From assembly GCF_001983935.1 (NCBI RefSeq), contig NZ_CP017641.1:4278001-4342000 (forward strand): a DNA stretch of 64,000 nucleotides, in the 5' to 3' direction. Positions 17,463 to 26,355 of the stretch are shown here, in pieces; the first letter of the stretch is position 1; every line of letters starts with the position of its first letter. A program made the position numbers and the translations under genes. The notes below the pieces were generated by a model. That model did no database searches, was not told where the DNA came from, and saw nothing but the letters and a program-made list of their open reading frames with translations. Origin of the DNA: Fuerstiella marisgermanici. Its GTDB lineage: Bacteria > Planctomycetota > Planctomycetia > Planctomycetales > Planctomycetaceae.

Positions 17463-19196
17463 GTGAATCTATACGTTGTTTCAGGGCCCATCCGCCAGCT
17501 TCTGCTAGCAGGCAGCGCCATTGCAGTTCTGGCCATGGCCGGGTGCAACGGCAAAGGCGAAGCAGAGCCATATGTTCCGGGGCCTCGGCCGGTTTCGGTG
17601 AAAGCACTGGTCAAGCAGTCGGTGCCGCAAGCAATGCTGGCCGCCGCTACGGTGGGATCGTGGAAGACCGAAGAACTGGGCTTTGAAGTCGGTGGTCGCG
17701 TTGAATGGGTGGTGGAACCGAATCAGGAAATCGAGGGCCGTGTCGAAGATGCGGACGGAAATCTGATTGTGGAAGGCACGCCTGTCGCTCGACTGGAAAG
17801 CGAACGCTACCGACTGCAGGTCGAAACGGCGAAGGCCAACATTGTTCAGGCTGAACAAGCGGTAAAAGCGGCGACGATCGAACTTGAAAAAGGTCTGCCC
17901 GCACAAATACGAGCAGCCCAGGCCGACGCCAGTCTCGCGCTAACCCAACTCAATCGCAGCAAACAGTTGTTCGAAAAGAGCGCGGGAACGGAAAGTGACG
18001 TCGATCGCGATGACGCCAGGTATCAGAGTGCCGTGGCCACCGTTGAGCAAATGGATGCCGACCTGAAGAGCAAGGAAGCGGAACTGCAATCGTTGCAGTC
18101 CAGCCTGTTGCAGGCGAAGCAGTCGTTGCGGGACGCTCAACGAAACCTTGATGACTGCACGCTGTATTCTTCGTTTCGAGGTGAAATCGCACACGTGGCC
18201 GTTGTGCCTGGCAGTGTTGTTTCGGCTGGCCAGCCCGTGGCCACCATTCAAATGATGGATCCAATCAAAGTCGAAGTGGAAGTCTCAGCCGAAGATTCGC
18301 GTCGTCTACGCAGTCGCGAGCGTCTGGCCGTCATGGTGTCGAAAGCCGATGGGACAGTTGAAGAGCACGACGGTTTTTTGTACCTGATCGATTCTGTCGC
18401 GGACGCAGCCACGCGCACCTACACAGTGACCGTGCTGGTGTTGAACAAGAAAGAGTCCGCCAAATCGCCGGCCGCGTCGTCTGCACCAGACGCCCCCGCC
18501 ATCGCGACGACGACTCAAACCTGGCGAATGAACCTCAGATTTATCCCCGGTGCCAAAGAGGGGCTCCTGTATGTCGCGGAAGATGCCATTCACACCCAAG
18601 ACGGCAAATCCTGGCTGTGGAAGGTCGAGAACGTAGAAACTCATCAACCGCTTCCGGCAGACAAGCTGCTTAAGGTTTCGAAGCTACCGGTGGAACTCGG
18701 CCCTGCGAAAATTCCTTTTCTGGGCAACTGGATTTTTCAACAGGTCCTGATCGATGACGAATCGTTTGACCCCGACGTCAACATCGTGGCCGGAAAACTA
18801 AACGTACCGACAGGCGAGGCCAGCGACTGGGACGGCGACACGATACGAATCGCAGACGACAGTCAGTGGGAATTGCGGCCGGGTGAGTTGGTGAAAGTCG
18901 ATCTTTCCGGCAGCAGCCTGGAACAGGGCTACTTCGTATCGATGGACGCCATTGTCCGGGAAGGCAACCGTTCGTTTCTGTTTGTTGTCGACGGAACCGA
19001 CGACGCGGCAACCGTCAAACGCACAGAAGTACGGCTGGCAACCAGTGACCAACCCACGGCCACTTCGTCACTACGGCAGGTGGCGCCGCTGGAGGGCGAA
19101 TCGCTGGACGGGCTGCTTTACGTGACCAGCGGAGCTCATTATCTACGCGACGGCGAACCCGTACAGGTTGTCATGAACGGGAAGGCCGCCCAATGA
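17463..19196 (+). CDS. RND periplasmic adaptor lipoprotein (second system)
   Basis: The 577-residue adaptor is longer than typical. A GTG start at 17463 gives a lipoprotein signal ending LAMAGC. The first half-lipoyl segment (GFEVGGRVEWVVEPNQEI) is interrupted by an insertion; then come a coiled coil (about 110-230), the second half (DCTLYSSFRGEIAHVAVVPG), and an enlarged C-terminal barrel region with extra segments (about 330-480). It overlaps the following pump gene by 4 bases (ATGA), showing translational coupling. The frame is also open back to 17310, but that part is the palindromic element, so the longer start is rejected. Confidence 0.9.
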   Translation: MNLYVVSGPIRQLLLAGSAIAVLAMAGCNGKGEAEPYVPGPRPVSVKALVKQSVPQAMLAAATVGSWKTEELGFEVGGRVEWVVEPNQEIEGRVEDADGNLIVEGTPVARLESERYRLQVETAKANIVQAEQAVKAATIELEKGLPAQIRAAQADASLALTQLNRSKQLFEKSAGTESDVDRDDARYQSAVATVEQMDADLKSKEAELQSLQSSLLQAKQSLRDAQRNLDDCTLYSSFRGEIAHVAVVPGSVVSAGQPVATIQMMDPIKVEVEVSAEDSRRLRSRERLAVMVSKADGTVEEHDGFLYLIDSVADAATRTYTVTVLVLNKKESAKSPAASSAPDAPAIATTTQTWRMNLRFIPGAKEGLLYVAEDAIHTQDGKSWLWKVENVETHQPLPADKLLKVSKLPVELGPAKIPFLGNWIFQQVLIDDESFDPDVNIVAGKLNVPTGEASDWDGDTIRIADDSQWELRPGELVKVDLSGSSLEQGYFVSMDAIVREGNRSFLFVVDGTDDAATVKRTEVRLATSDQPTATSSLRQVAPLEGESLDGLLYVTSGAHYLRDGEPVQVVMNGKAAQ

Positions 19197-22100
19197 ATCT
19201 CGCGGCACTCGCCATGCGATACCGGCCCGTGGTGCTGACGTTTGTCGTGCTTATGGTCGGCTGGGGCGCTTTCACGTTTGCGACGATGCCCCGGCGTGAA
19301 GATCCCGAATTTACCATTCGCACGTGCGTTGTCACAACTCAGTGGACGGGAGCTCCCACTGTTAAAGTGGAAGAACTGATCACCGATAAGCTGGAAGAAT
19401 CACTGGACGGCATCGAAGAAGTGGATCACTTGCGGTCGACCACGACCAATGGTCTGTCCGTCATCTACGTGGATCTGGACGATCGTATTCCGCCGGGCGA
19501 CATTCAGAACGTCTGGGACAAAGTCCGCGCGAAGGTCGACCTTGTCAAAATGCCAACCGACAACATCCATCCCATCGTCAACGATGAATTCGGCGACACA
19601 GCCGTGCTGCTGCTGGGTATCCACCAAACGCCGCTCGCTGGTGATGACGCCATCGAAGACGCGCACCGCTATTCGCCGCGAGACCTGGAATTATTTGCTG
19701 ACCGAGTGCGCGACAAAATCCGGTTGCTGGACGGAGTAGCCAAGGTTGAAAAGCACGGCGTCAATGATGAAGCCATCTACATCGAAACGGATCTTGGCAC
19801 CTGGTCACAGGTGGGACTCACCAGCGAAGCACTGAAGCACCTTGTGGACGCTCGAAACATCGTGTCACCAGGTGGCAGCATCGACACGGAAAACGGCAAG
19901 TTCAACGTGAAACCCGGTGGCGAGTTCGATGCTGTTGATGAAATCGAATCCATTGCTGTGGCAGCCGTCCAGACAGGTGATTCGTTAAACAAAGTTCGGC
20001 TGACAGACATTGGCCTCAAAGTGACGCGTGACTACGTGGATCCTCGATCGGTCGTATGCCGGTTTTCTGATGCCAACGGATCTTACCCGGCGGTGATGCT
20101 AAGCGTGACCATGCAGTCCGGGTCGAACATCATCGACGTTTGCGATTTGTGCATGGCTCGAATCGACCAAATGGTCACCGTCGATCAATCTTTGCCTCGC
20201 GACCTGGCCGTCACGCCCGTGTCGAACCAGGCAGACAACGTCAACATGAAGATCAGCGACGTGATCGGTAACGTGGTGTCAGCCATCGTGATCGTGGTCA
20301 TCGTTGTGTTTCTGTTTGTTGGATTAAGAACGTCCCTGGTCATGGCGGCCAACATTCCGATTGTTGTGTTCGGTGCCGTCGGCATCGTCGGGATGCTGGG
20401 CGTGCAGTTAGAACAAATTTCTCTGGCATCGATCATCATCGCGTTGGGCTTGCTGGTCGACAACGCGGTTCAGGTATGCGACCAAACGCGAACAAACTGC
20501 CTGGCCGGTATGACTCCGCGAGACGCCGCCGTCGAAGGCGCAAATACGCTCATGTTCCCGATGCTGTCCGGAACGCTGACCACTGTCGCCGCCTTTCTGC
20601 CGATGTTGTTCGCGCTAAGTGGCGGCGGGGCGGAATACATTTACAGCCTGCCGGTCACTCTGTCGACAACACTGCTGCTAAGCTGGTTTCTGGCGATGAC
20701 GGTTTGTGTGGTGCTGGCAGCTGCGTTTATTCGAGCTCCTAAAAACCCGGATGCCCCCAACGCTCCGCTGCCATGGCTGGGTTACAAAGCTGCGAAACTG
20801 ACGTCGGCGATGTCACAAAAGTTGCGGAAAAAAGATGCGCCTGAAGTTGCCGAAAAGACCAGCGACAACGAACGCGCCGCAGGTCCCAGCGACAACATCT
20901 TCCTTCGTATCTATGGCCTGACAGCAACGGTCGCGTTGAGGATGAAGTGGATCACAGTGCTTGCGGCGGTCGCGTTGCTATTTGCAGTGTTGCGGCTGCC
21001 GGTGAGCACCGAATTTTTCCCTCAGGATCGGCGAGACCAGTTCTATGTGAATGTGCTACTGCCGGAAACTGCCACGATCGAACAAACCGATCAGGTGGTC
21101 CACCACGTGGAAGAAGCAATTCAAAAACTCAGCCCAATCACGTTGCCGGACGGAACGAAAGTAGAACGGCTGCGAGCCATGCGGTCGATGACGGCTCAAG
21201 GCGGAGCTCGCTGGGCGCTGGGCATCAATCCACCTGCGCCCAGCACCAGCGTTTCGGAGATCCTGGTCCGAACGACGGACGGAAATCTGACGCCTCAATT
21301 TGTGGAAGACATCCGAAAGGCTACCAACGACGGTCGCAGCGATCTGGGAATCTCACCCATTCCCGGTGCTCGGATTGTTCCGAAAAAGCTAGCCCTAGGA
21401 CCGCCGGCCGCCCCTGTGGAATTACGAGTGATCGGAGACGGATTTGCCGACGTCGAACAGTTGCGCAAAACGGCCGATCAGGTAAAAGCTCTGATAAAGC
21501 AGCAAGCTGGTACATGGGACATTGCTGATTCCTGGGGCGTCGACGGGTTTCAGTTGCGCATCGATATCGACGACGAAAAAGCGAATCTGGCCGGTGTCAC
21601 GAATGCCGACGTCGCGGACATTTTGACCGCCTATTTTTCCGGACTTAAGCTATCCACATTCCGAGAAGGTGATCACCAGATCCCCGTCTACTTCCGTCTG
21701 GAGCCTCAACAACGCCGCAGCCTAAACGGTGTTGACGCCGCATACGTGGAGGGCGAAAACGGCAAACTCCCGCTAAATTCCATCGCAAAAACCATCACTG
21801 AATGGCAGCCTGCAAAAATTGAACGCCGCGACCTGAATCGCACCATCAACGTGAGCGCAGAGGTGGAAGACGGCGTGTCCGGCAACGATGTCGTGAACGC
21901 CGTGATGGCGTCAGACGAAATGCAGTCGATCATAGCGGCGCTTCCGATCGGCTATCGCATTGAAATCGGTGGTTCGCTGGAAGAGAGCCAGGATTCGTCG
22001 GCGGAAATGCTGATGTCCTTTGCCATCTCTCTGTTGCTGATCGTGTTAATTCTTGTGCTGCAATACAACGGTTGGTCAAAGACGCTTATCATTCTTGCCA

Positions 22101-22600
22101 CACTGCCGCTGGCCATGATTGGGGCATGGTTCGGACTCTGGCTGACCAACAATCCGCTTGGCTTCATGCCTCAACTGGGATTGCTATCGCTGTTCGGCAT
22201 TGTGCTGAACACGGGGATCATTTTTATCGAATTCGCCGACATTCTGATCGCCGAAAAAGCCCGACAACTGCAGGCTGCGGGCACCGCTACGGGACCGATT
22301 CTGGGGCTCACGCGAACTCAATTTCGAGCCTGCCTGTCAGCCGCCGGCAAACAACGCATGCTGCCAATCTTTTTGACGACGGCCACAACGATCGGTGGTC
22401 TAATTCCGCTGGCTCTGTCGGGCGGACCGCTGTGGGAAGGCATGGCCTGGCTGATGGTCTACGGCCTGATCGTGGCAACCTTGCTGACGCTGTACATCGT
22501 GCCTTCGCTGTTCGCGATTATCGTGGAAACCTTCGGCATCAGCCCAATCGAAATGCCAGAAGGCAGTGACTCTGGCGGACAGACCGAGGCCGTCGCGTAA
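19193..22600 (+). CDS. RND efflux permease (second system)
   Basis: At 1135 residues this is longer than HAE1 pumps. It has 12 predicted helices and two periplasmic loops. Helix 4 reads LGLLVDNAVQVCDQTR, with Asp-Asn in place of the Asp-Asp of AcrB, a pattern common in a different RND branch. An Ala/Lys/Glu-rich cytoplasmic insert (about 520-560, KLRKKDAPEVAEKTSDNERA) separates the two halves. GLLSLFGIVLNTGIIFIEFADILI marks helix 10. The substrate is not predictable. Coupling to the upstream adaptor by a 4-base overlap makes the pair a unit. Its position after the HAE1 pair suggests a combined export locus. Confidence 0.94.
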   Translation: MNLAALAMRYRPVVLTFVVLMVGWGAFTFATMPRREDPEFTIRTCVVTTQWTGAPTVKVEELITDKLEESLDGIEEVDHLRSTTTNGLSVIYVDLDDRIPPGDIQNVWDKVRAKVDLVKMPTDNIHPIVNDEFGDTAVLLLGIHQTPLAGDDAIEDAHRYSPRDLELFADRVRDKIRLLDGVAKVEKHGVNDEAIYIETDLGTWSQVGLTSEALKHLVDARNIVSPGGSIDTENGKFNVKPGGEFDAVDEIESIAVAAVQTGDSLNKVRLTDIGLKVTRDYVDPRSVVCRFSDANGSYPAVMLSVTMQSGSNIIDVCDLCMARIDQMVTVDQSLPRDLAVTPVSNQADNVNMKISDVIGNVVSAIVIVVIVVFLFVGLRTSLVMAANIPIVVFGAVGIVGMLGVQLEQISLASIIIALGLLVDNAVQVCDQTRTNCLAGMTPRDAAVEGANTLMFPMLSGTLTTVAAFLPMLFALSGGGAEYIYSLPVTLSTTLLLSWFLAMTVCVVLAAAFIRAPKNPDAPNAPLPWLGYKAAKLTSAMSQKLRKKDAPEVAEKTSDNERAAGPSDNIFLRIYGLTATVALRMKWITVLAAVALLFAVLRLPVSTEFFPQDRRDQFYVNVLLPETATIEQTDQVVHHVEEAIQKLSPITLPDGTKVERLRAMRSMTAQGGARWALGINPPAPSTSVSEILVRTTDGNLTPQFVEDIRKATNDGRSDLGISPIPGARIVPKKLALGPPAAPVELRVIGDGFADVEQLRKTADQVKALIKQQAGTWDIADSWGVDGFQLRIDIDDEKANLAGVTNADVADILTAYFSGLKLSTFREGDHQIPVYFRLEPQQRRSLNGVDAAYVEGENGKLPLNSIAKTITEWQPAKIERRDLNRTINVSAEVEDGVSGNDVVNAVMASDEMQSIIAALPIGYRIEIGGSLEESQDSSAEMLMSFAISLLLIVLILVLQYNGWSKTLIILATLPLAMIGAWFGLWLTNNPLGFMPQLGLLSLFGIVLNTGIIFIEFADILIAEKARQLQAAGTATGPILGLTRTQFRACLSAAGKQRMLPIFLTTATTIGGLIPLALSGGPLWEGMAWLMVYGLIVATLLTLYIVPSLFAIIVETFGISPIEMPEGSDSGGQTEAVA

Positions 22601-22681
22601 ACGACGAGTCGCAGCGAACAGAGCGGTAGATACTGACGACCAGACGGCGATTCACCGCTGGTGACTTACGCCGCTGCGAAG

Positions 22682-22701
22682 CGCCTCGCACATGCGAGGC
22701 G
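22682..22701. terminator. Hairpin between convergent genes
   Basis: CGCCTCGCA and TGCGAGGCG form a perfect 9-base inverted repeat, effectively a 7-base stem with a CACATG loop. It lies between the end of the RND gene (22600) and the end of the minus-strand hydrolase (22719). No U-tract is visible, so it may be a weak bidirectional terminator. Confidence 0.4.
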
Positions 22702-22718
22702 TGGCAGCGAAACCTGAA

Positions 22719-24803
22719 CTATGTCATCAACCCGATGGGCCCTGCCGGCGTGATCTGCTTTAGCTTCTTTGATTTCAACAAGCGATAGCAGTCCGGCAGA
22801 TCGAACGTGTTAAGGATGCCAGGGACCATCGACGACAGTGGCCAGTCGTAGTCTTCTGCCTGAGCCAGATCTGTAAACGACGTGAGCGCATTTTGCAGAG
22901 TGACCTGCGTCACCGTGGGATGCAAAGTCGCGGCGAAGGTGCCCGAGATACTGCCCCAACCGTTGGCGAACAAATGAACCTGTTCGTGGCCAACCGACTT
23001 CAACCAGTTTAGCACAGACAACAGATCGCCCGTTCGTTGTCGGGAATACGAATCATCGAACATGACGCCCTGAATCGCGTACATATAGTCGCATCCGTAG
23101 GCGGAGGCATAAGAATTGGTCTCCGCTGTGTTTGGACGCGATTCGCCGGTGCCACGCACATCAACTGCGTACACCGGTGTGTCTGGGTTGTCGGCGATCA
23201 GTTTAAGAAGCTCTTCATTGTCGCGAAGTTCCGCATCGGCCGAATCGTGCGACACGTACAGAAGCGCTTGTTTGGAATCTCGGGGCGGCCGTGAGTAATG
23301 CCGTTCCGGATACAGGCGATAAACAAAAGCCTGCACGCGAGGTTCCGTTTCCACCACGTACGTCAAAAAATACTTCTCCGGAAAGTCGCGACCGCTGCCG
23401 ATGCGAAGGATGCGATACTTCGGGACCGCATCGGAAAGGCGATCGCCGATCCAGTCGGTCAGAACCGGCATCAACTTTTCGGGAGCCAAGTCGCCTCGCT
23501 GCTTTGCCAGCTTAGCGGCCTTTTCTCGCGTGAAATCCTGAACGGTTTTCGCGCCCATCGTGCTGACCTGTCCGGACTCCGTACACTGAAGTGTCGCGTC
23601 GTCTTCAATGGTCAACTCGGGCTCTGTTCCCGGCCCGTCGGTCCCCGTGACACGATTGAACCAGCCGTACATCGCCTCCCGATTTTCCTGCGTGTAGCCG
23701 TGATACGTTGGTCCAACAAACAAGTTGATGTTGTCTTCGGCGCCCAGCAGTTGATACAGCCGTTTCAAACGACCATAGGCTTCTTCGGTACCACGAACGT
23801 CGAAGAAGTCCTTCTCCTTGGCCAGAATAATAATCGGCTTCGGCGCCAACGCCGCGAGAAAGTCTTCATGATCCAGCCCCATCGACAGCGCTTTCGGAGG
23901 GCATTGCTCCGTGTCGGTCGGCAGTTCATTTTCCAGATTGCGAACCAACGACGCGACGTAACACGACGGCGCCGCCATGCCCCAACGCTGCTCAACACCG
24001 CACATCAGCGTTGTGTCTGTGCCGCCGCCCGAATTTCCGGTGACGCCAATTTGCGTCGGGTCCACTTCGTCGCGAGTTAACAAATAATCCAGAGCCCGCA
24101 CTCCGTCCCACGCGCGCCACATACTGAACGATTCGTCGACGAGAAACTGTTGGTTGCCGGTTTTCAAGTGTTCTCGCACGCCAACTCCAACGTGCGACTT
24201 CAGGTGCTCGTCAACGTATTGCAGGCGTTCGCCCTGGCCGATCGGATCGAAGATCAAACAAACATAGCCCTGCCGCGCGAGGCCCTGCGAAAAACCCTGA
24301 TAGGCTTTTTCAGCTTTGCCGTTATGAGTGTGGCCGCAGGTGCCGACAACGGCCGGTCGACGGCCTTCGACATTGGTAGGGACGTACAGGTTTGCCGTCA
24401 CCGGAAATCCAGGACGGCTTTCGAAGATCACATTTTCAATGCGATAGCCGTCTCGTTTATGGACGCCCGTGACCTTCGCGTTCAGTGGTGTCTTTTCCGG
24501 ATGAGGACCAAGACACGCGCGGATCCGATCCTGGCAGGACGTCACGTACTCTTCAGCATCCGCCTTCGTTTGCAGCGCGGCAAGTCGATCGATGCGCTGC
24601 TTCTGGAAAGCTCGCATGCGGTCGACATAGTATTCCTGCATCATTCGCGGGAAGCGATTGAGCGGTGTTTTCTTCGGAGTCGCTTTCGCTGCCTGAGCGA
24701 CCGCTTGTTCGGTCATCCACAACTGCTGAGCAATCACAGCGCCCATCGCGCTGGCGGTAGATGCCTGAAAAAACGTGCGGCGAGACAAAAGACTGGATGG
24801 CAT
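22719..24803 (-). CDS. Tat-exported alpha/beta hydrolase (acetylxylan-esterase-like), two tandem hydrolase folds
   Basis: About 694 residues. A twin-arginine signal (SRRTFFQAST) precedes a helical stretch with 'RFPRMMQEYYVDRMRAF'. The first hydrolase fold (about 110-390) has nucleophile elbow GVTGNSGGGTD and the strand VCLIFDPIGQGERL, as in acetylxylan-esterase-like/dienelactone-hydrolase-like enzymes. A second fold (about 480-690) has VDVRGTGESRP but FANGWGS where a G-x-S-x-G elbow would be, so that half has probably lost its serine. An exported esterase acting on polysaccharide is inferred. The start at 24803 is chosen because the longer frame to 24881 would bury the Tat signal. Confidence 0.82.
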   Translation of the reverse strand: MPSSLLSRRTFFQASTASAMGAVIAQQLWMTEQAVAQAAKATPKKTPLNRFPRMMQEYYVDRMRAFQKQRIDRLAALQTKADAEEYVTSCQDRIRACLGPHPEKTPLNAKVTGVHKRDGYRIENVIFESRPGFPVTANLYVPTNVEGRRPAVVGTCGHTHNGKAEKAYQGFSQGLARQGYVCLIFDPIGQGERLQYVDEHLKSHVGVGVREHLKTGNQQFLVDESFSMWRAWDGVRALDYLLTRDEVDPTQIGVTGNSGGGTDTTLMCGVEQRWGMAAPSCYVASLVRNLENELPTDTEQCPPKALSMGLDHEDFLAALAPKPIIILAKEKDFFDVRGTEEAYGRLKRLYQLLGAEDNINLFVGPTYHGYTQENREAMYGWFNRVTGTDGPGTEPELTIEDDATLQCTESGQVSTMGAKTVQDFTREKAAKLAKQRGDLAPEKLMPVLTDWIGDRLSDAVPKYRILRIGSGRDFPEKYFLTYVVETEPRVQAFVYRLYPERHYSRPPRDSKQALLYVSHDSADAELRDNEELLKLIADNPDTPVYAVDVRGTGESRPNTAETNSYASAYGCDYMYAIQGVMFDDSYSRQRTGDLLSVLNWLKSVGHEQVHLFANGWGSISGTFAATLHPTVTQVTLQNALTSFTDLAQAEDYDWPLSSMVPGILNTFDLPDCYRLLKSKKLKQITPAGPIGLMT

Positions 24804-24962
24804 GGCGGGTTCCGTGACGTTTGTTGAAAGGATGAAGTGCAGGGGGAGATCGTGGCGGAAGGAGGGCACGATTGTAGGCACGCTCTTCAGCGAAATTCAA
24901 GAAGACGGAAGCTTCAGTGAATTCGGCAGGCTTCGGTCAACGCGTGCCTCGGACCCGAGTCC

Positions 24963-25106
24963 TTCGGTTTGAGCGACGATTCAATTCCGACAAACATGCA
25001 GCACCTAATTGAAAAACAGCGAGCATTTGCCTTCCAACGTCGCCTAACTCCGAAGAAATTTTTGCATGTCGGGACTTGTCTATCCAATCGCCACAACGGA
25101 TACACG
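24963..25106 (+). pseudogene. Decayed copy of the UPF0261 (Tm-1-like) gene start and leader
   Basis: This stretch aligns with about 29191-29338, the leader and first codons of the intact UPF0261 gene. Shared blocks include ATTCCGACAAACATGCAGCA and ATGTCGGGACTTGT. The copy continues as MSGLVYPIATTDT, matching MSGLVYAVATMDT, then diverges. The spacing from the shared GATTC to the ATG is 88 bases here and 90 in the intact copy. No full gene follows; the open frame at 25066 ends by 25308 without further family similarity. The rest of the 510-base gap (24804-25314) holds nothing I can identify. Confidence 0.7.
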
Positions 25107-25314
25107 GGAAGCGCAACAAGCGACATTGTACCCAAATCGATTTAAGTGCCTCGTTCCACTTCGAGGATGCCGCAGGCCGCACTCGATTCACGGCGAGGTT
25201 GTGCATCTCCACGATGCGTTTCACAAATCAGACACATCCGACGGAACGAAAGGAGGTGCCGTTCTCTACATCAAGGTTCAACGTCTGGGGCTGATCACGA
25301 AAAAATAACAGAGG

Positions 25315-26355
25315 CTATTCCAGCAGTTTTGCCACCACCACAATGTGCTGGCCTTTAGGAACCGGAGCCACCCATGCCTGAGCCAGCACGACTCCATCCA
25401 GTGCGGCGACACACGGCCAGGGGTCAAGGTCAATGCGGTCAAAGTCGTGCAGCAGGCCCACTGTATCACCGCGTTTGACGGCGGTTCCGCATTCCACCAG
25501 CGGTTCGTAGTGGCCAGCAAACGGAGCGGCGGTAAAACAGTCTCGGTCGACCATTTCCAACTTCTGCTGAGTGCCCGCGCGATGATGGGCAATCGGTTCG
25601 ATCGTCCCGTGCAGCAGGTCACTATTGATGGCCGCCGCTAAGACGCCCTGACGACCATACTTCACGCCTTCTGGGTTCACGGATCGTCCCCAGCCAAGTT
25701 CGGTCCCCACTGTGATCTTGCCCAGTCGCTCGGCTTCGCTGGGCAGCAGGCCCGGAGTCACATTCTGGTAGACCATCAGCGACGGCGTGCCAAACCAACG
25801 TGCGGTTTGCTCGATCTTTTCGCCCAACACCGGGTCGTCGACCGGGTGGTAATTCGCGCAGATGGAAAACCGAGCGACGTCGCCTCCGGAATGCAGGTCC
25901 AGCACAATGTGCACTCGTGGCCAGATATACGTGCGGACAAACGCTGCAATCCGATGAGTAATTCCGGCCAGTGCCGGCGTGCTTCCAGCCCCGTCGACAA
26001 AAGCTCGATTCAGGTTGACGCCGTCTTCCTGACGACTTTCGCGCGTGCCGGAAAGAAACGCCGCCGGGTTCAGAACGGGAATCAGAATGATCCGCCCGCG
26101 CACGTCGGCGATGTTGATGTCGCGCATCAGGTGCTTTAGCGCCATCGGCCCTTCGTATTCGTTACCGTGATTCGAACCGAAGGACACCAGCCCCAGGCCG
26201 TCCTGAGTTTCAGGGCCGACAAACACGGTCAGCGGCAGCAGATGATCTCCCCAAATGCTGTCATGTTCCAAAGCCACCCAGTAATCCCGGCGGCCCGGTG
26301 AATCCAGGTCCAGTTGTTCAGGACGGACGGTCTTGCGTTCCATAGTTCTTCTCAT
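25315..26355 (-). CDS. M14-family succinylglutamate desuccinylase/aspartoacylase-like deacylase
   Basis: The 346-residue zinc-dependent amidohydrolase has ligands visible as H63 and E66 in GSNHGNEYEG and H155 in LDLHSGGD. The substrate-binding motif GVNLNRAF is at 112-119. A C-terminal beta domain with YEPLVECGTAVKRGDTVG is typical of the AspA/AstE-like branch. These enzymes remove an acyl group from an N-acyl amino acid or related amide. The ATG overlaps the stop of the MFS gene by 3 bases (ATGA), so it is translationally coupled as the last gene of the catabolic operon. It probably acts on a product of the imported compound; the substrate is unknown. Confidence 0.9.
   Translation of the reverse strand: MRRTMERKTVRPEQLDLDSPGRRDYWVALEHDSIWGDHLLPLTVFVGPETQDGLGLVSFGSNHGNEYEGPMALKHLMRDINIADVRGRIILIPVLNPAAFLSGTRESRQEDGVNLNRAFVDGAGSTPALAGITHRIAAFVRTYIWPRVHIVLDLHSGGDVARFSICANYHPVDDPVLGEKIEQTARWFGTPSLMVYQNVTPGLLPSEAERLGKITVGTELGWGRSVNPEGVKYGRQGVLAAAINSDLLHGTIEPIAHHRAGTQQKLEMVDRDCFTAAPFAGHYEPLVECGTAVKRGDTVGLLHDFDRIDLDPWPCVAALDGVVLAQAWVAPVPKGQHIVVVAKLLE

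Noticed and set aside
25066-25308. Open frame of 80 codons after the UPF0261-like start
   Set aside because: Similarity to UPF0261 ends after about 13 residues and the remainder shows no family pattern, so I treat it as a remnant, not a gene.
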